Made by a program: the position numbers and the translations under genes | Shown here: positions 5,885 through 6,013 of the stretch, piece by piece | How the letters are laid out: every line of letters begins with the position of its first letter | Position numbering within the stretch: the stretch's first letter is position 1 | Assembly (NCBI GenBank): GCA_035461905.1 | Contig: DATHUV010000104.1 | Span: 1-6,013, forward strand | DNA length: 6,013 bases | From: SZUA-442 sp035461905 | GTDB taxonomy: Bacteria; Actinomycetota; Acidimicrobiia; Spongiisociales; UBA5794 | Direction: 5' to 3' | Notes under the pieces: generated by a model | Databases searched by the model: none | What the model was told of the DNA's origin: nothing | Seen by the model: only the letters and a program-made list of their open reading frames with translations

Positions 5885-5890
5885 TAGGCT
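5885..5890 (+). promoter_or_regulatory. Putative -10 box, leaderless start of the second cyclase gene
   Basis: TAGGCT is followed by CACGAG and then ATG at 5897, a typical actinobacterial -10 hexamer at leaderless distance. No ribosome site precedes the ATG apart from a weak CACGAG. No convincing -35 lies 17 bases upstream. Confidence 0.5.
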
Positions 5891-5896
5891 CACGAG

Positions 5897-6013
5897 ATGT
5901 TGACCGCTGCTCCGCCGACGGGGACCATCACCTTCCTTTTCACCGACATGGAGGGATCGACGCGCCTGTGGGACGAGTTTCCTGACGTAATGAGTGCGGT
6001 CATCGCCCGCCAC
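5897..6013 (+). CDS. Class III nucleotidyl cyclase, N-terminal fragment (runs off right edge)
   Basis: The first 39 residues are visible. After a short lead, MLTAAPPTG, comes TITFLFTDMEGSTRLWDEFP, the hallmark opening of an actinobacterial class III cyclase domain with the first metal-binding Asp at position 17. The match to residues 17-36 of the large cyclase upstream (2314-4944) is close, in both protein and DNA, so the two are paralogues of the same group. Whether this one also has ATPase and TPR parts, or a LuxR domain, lies beyond the window. ATG 5897 is supported by the TAGGCT box six bases upstream and by the domain beginning eight residues later. The gene is cut by the window edge, not by mutation. 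Confidence 0.88.
   Translation, partial: MLTAAPPTGTITFLFTDMEGSTRLWDEFPDVMSAVIARH

Noticed and set aside
5795..6013. Open minus-strand frame at the right edge
   Set aside because: It is antisense to the second cyclase start, whose FTDMEGST motif is unmistakable.

Overview
The window is GC-rich. Its codon choice, its fused class III cyclase/ATPase/TPR protein, its VapBC pair and its -10 boxes of the TANNNT type all suggest an actinobacterium (Actinomycetota). The exact lineage cannot be read from the sequence. No rRNA, tRNA, CRISPR array or insertion sequence was seen, and no stretch over 300 bases lacks a gene.

Left part (1-1640), all on the minus strand: a small 36-residue ORF (184-294) overlaps the start of an unrecognised gene that runs off the left edge (1-203). 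Then come a four-helix membrane protein (466-939) and a type II toxin-antitoxin operon: the VapB-like antitoxin (1391-1621) overlaps the VapC-like PIN toxin (1015-1404) by 14 bases. The vapB promoter carries a 19-bp near-palindrome over its -10 box, as expected for autorepression.

Middle part (1640-4944), plus strand: a probable divergent control region (1637-1918) holds a perfect 8-bp-arm dyad. It is followed by a two-gene, overlapping operon: a SnoaL/NTF2-like small protein, then an 876-residue protein joining a class III nucleotidyl cyclase (all six canonical catalytic residues present), a STAND/NB-ARC-type ATPase and a TPR-like tail. That protein stops where many relatives carry a LuxR DNA-binding domain, so its likely output is cyclic nucleotide rather than direct DNA binding.

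Right part (4945-6013): a YdeI/OmdA-family gene on the minus strand (5005-5580) converges on the cyclase gene. Divergent from it are a putative 23-codon ORF (5742-5813) and the first 39 codons of a second cyclase of the same family (5897 to the edge).

The most striking shared signal is promoter architecture. Five starts (294-, 939-, 1621-, 5742+, 5897+) have a TANNNT hexamer exactly six bases ahead of ATG, which would place transcription start on the A of the ATG (leaderless mRNA). This also supports two small ORFs that could otherwise be dismissed. The SnoaL-like gene is the exception: it has a strong Shine-Dalgarno sequence but no ATG, GTG or TTG behind it, only an in-frame ATC.
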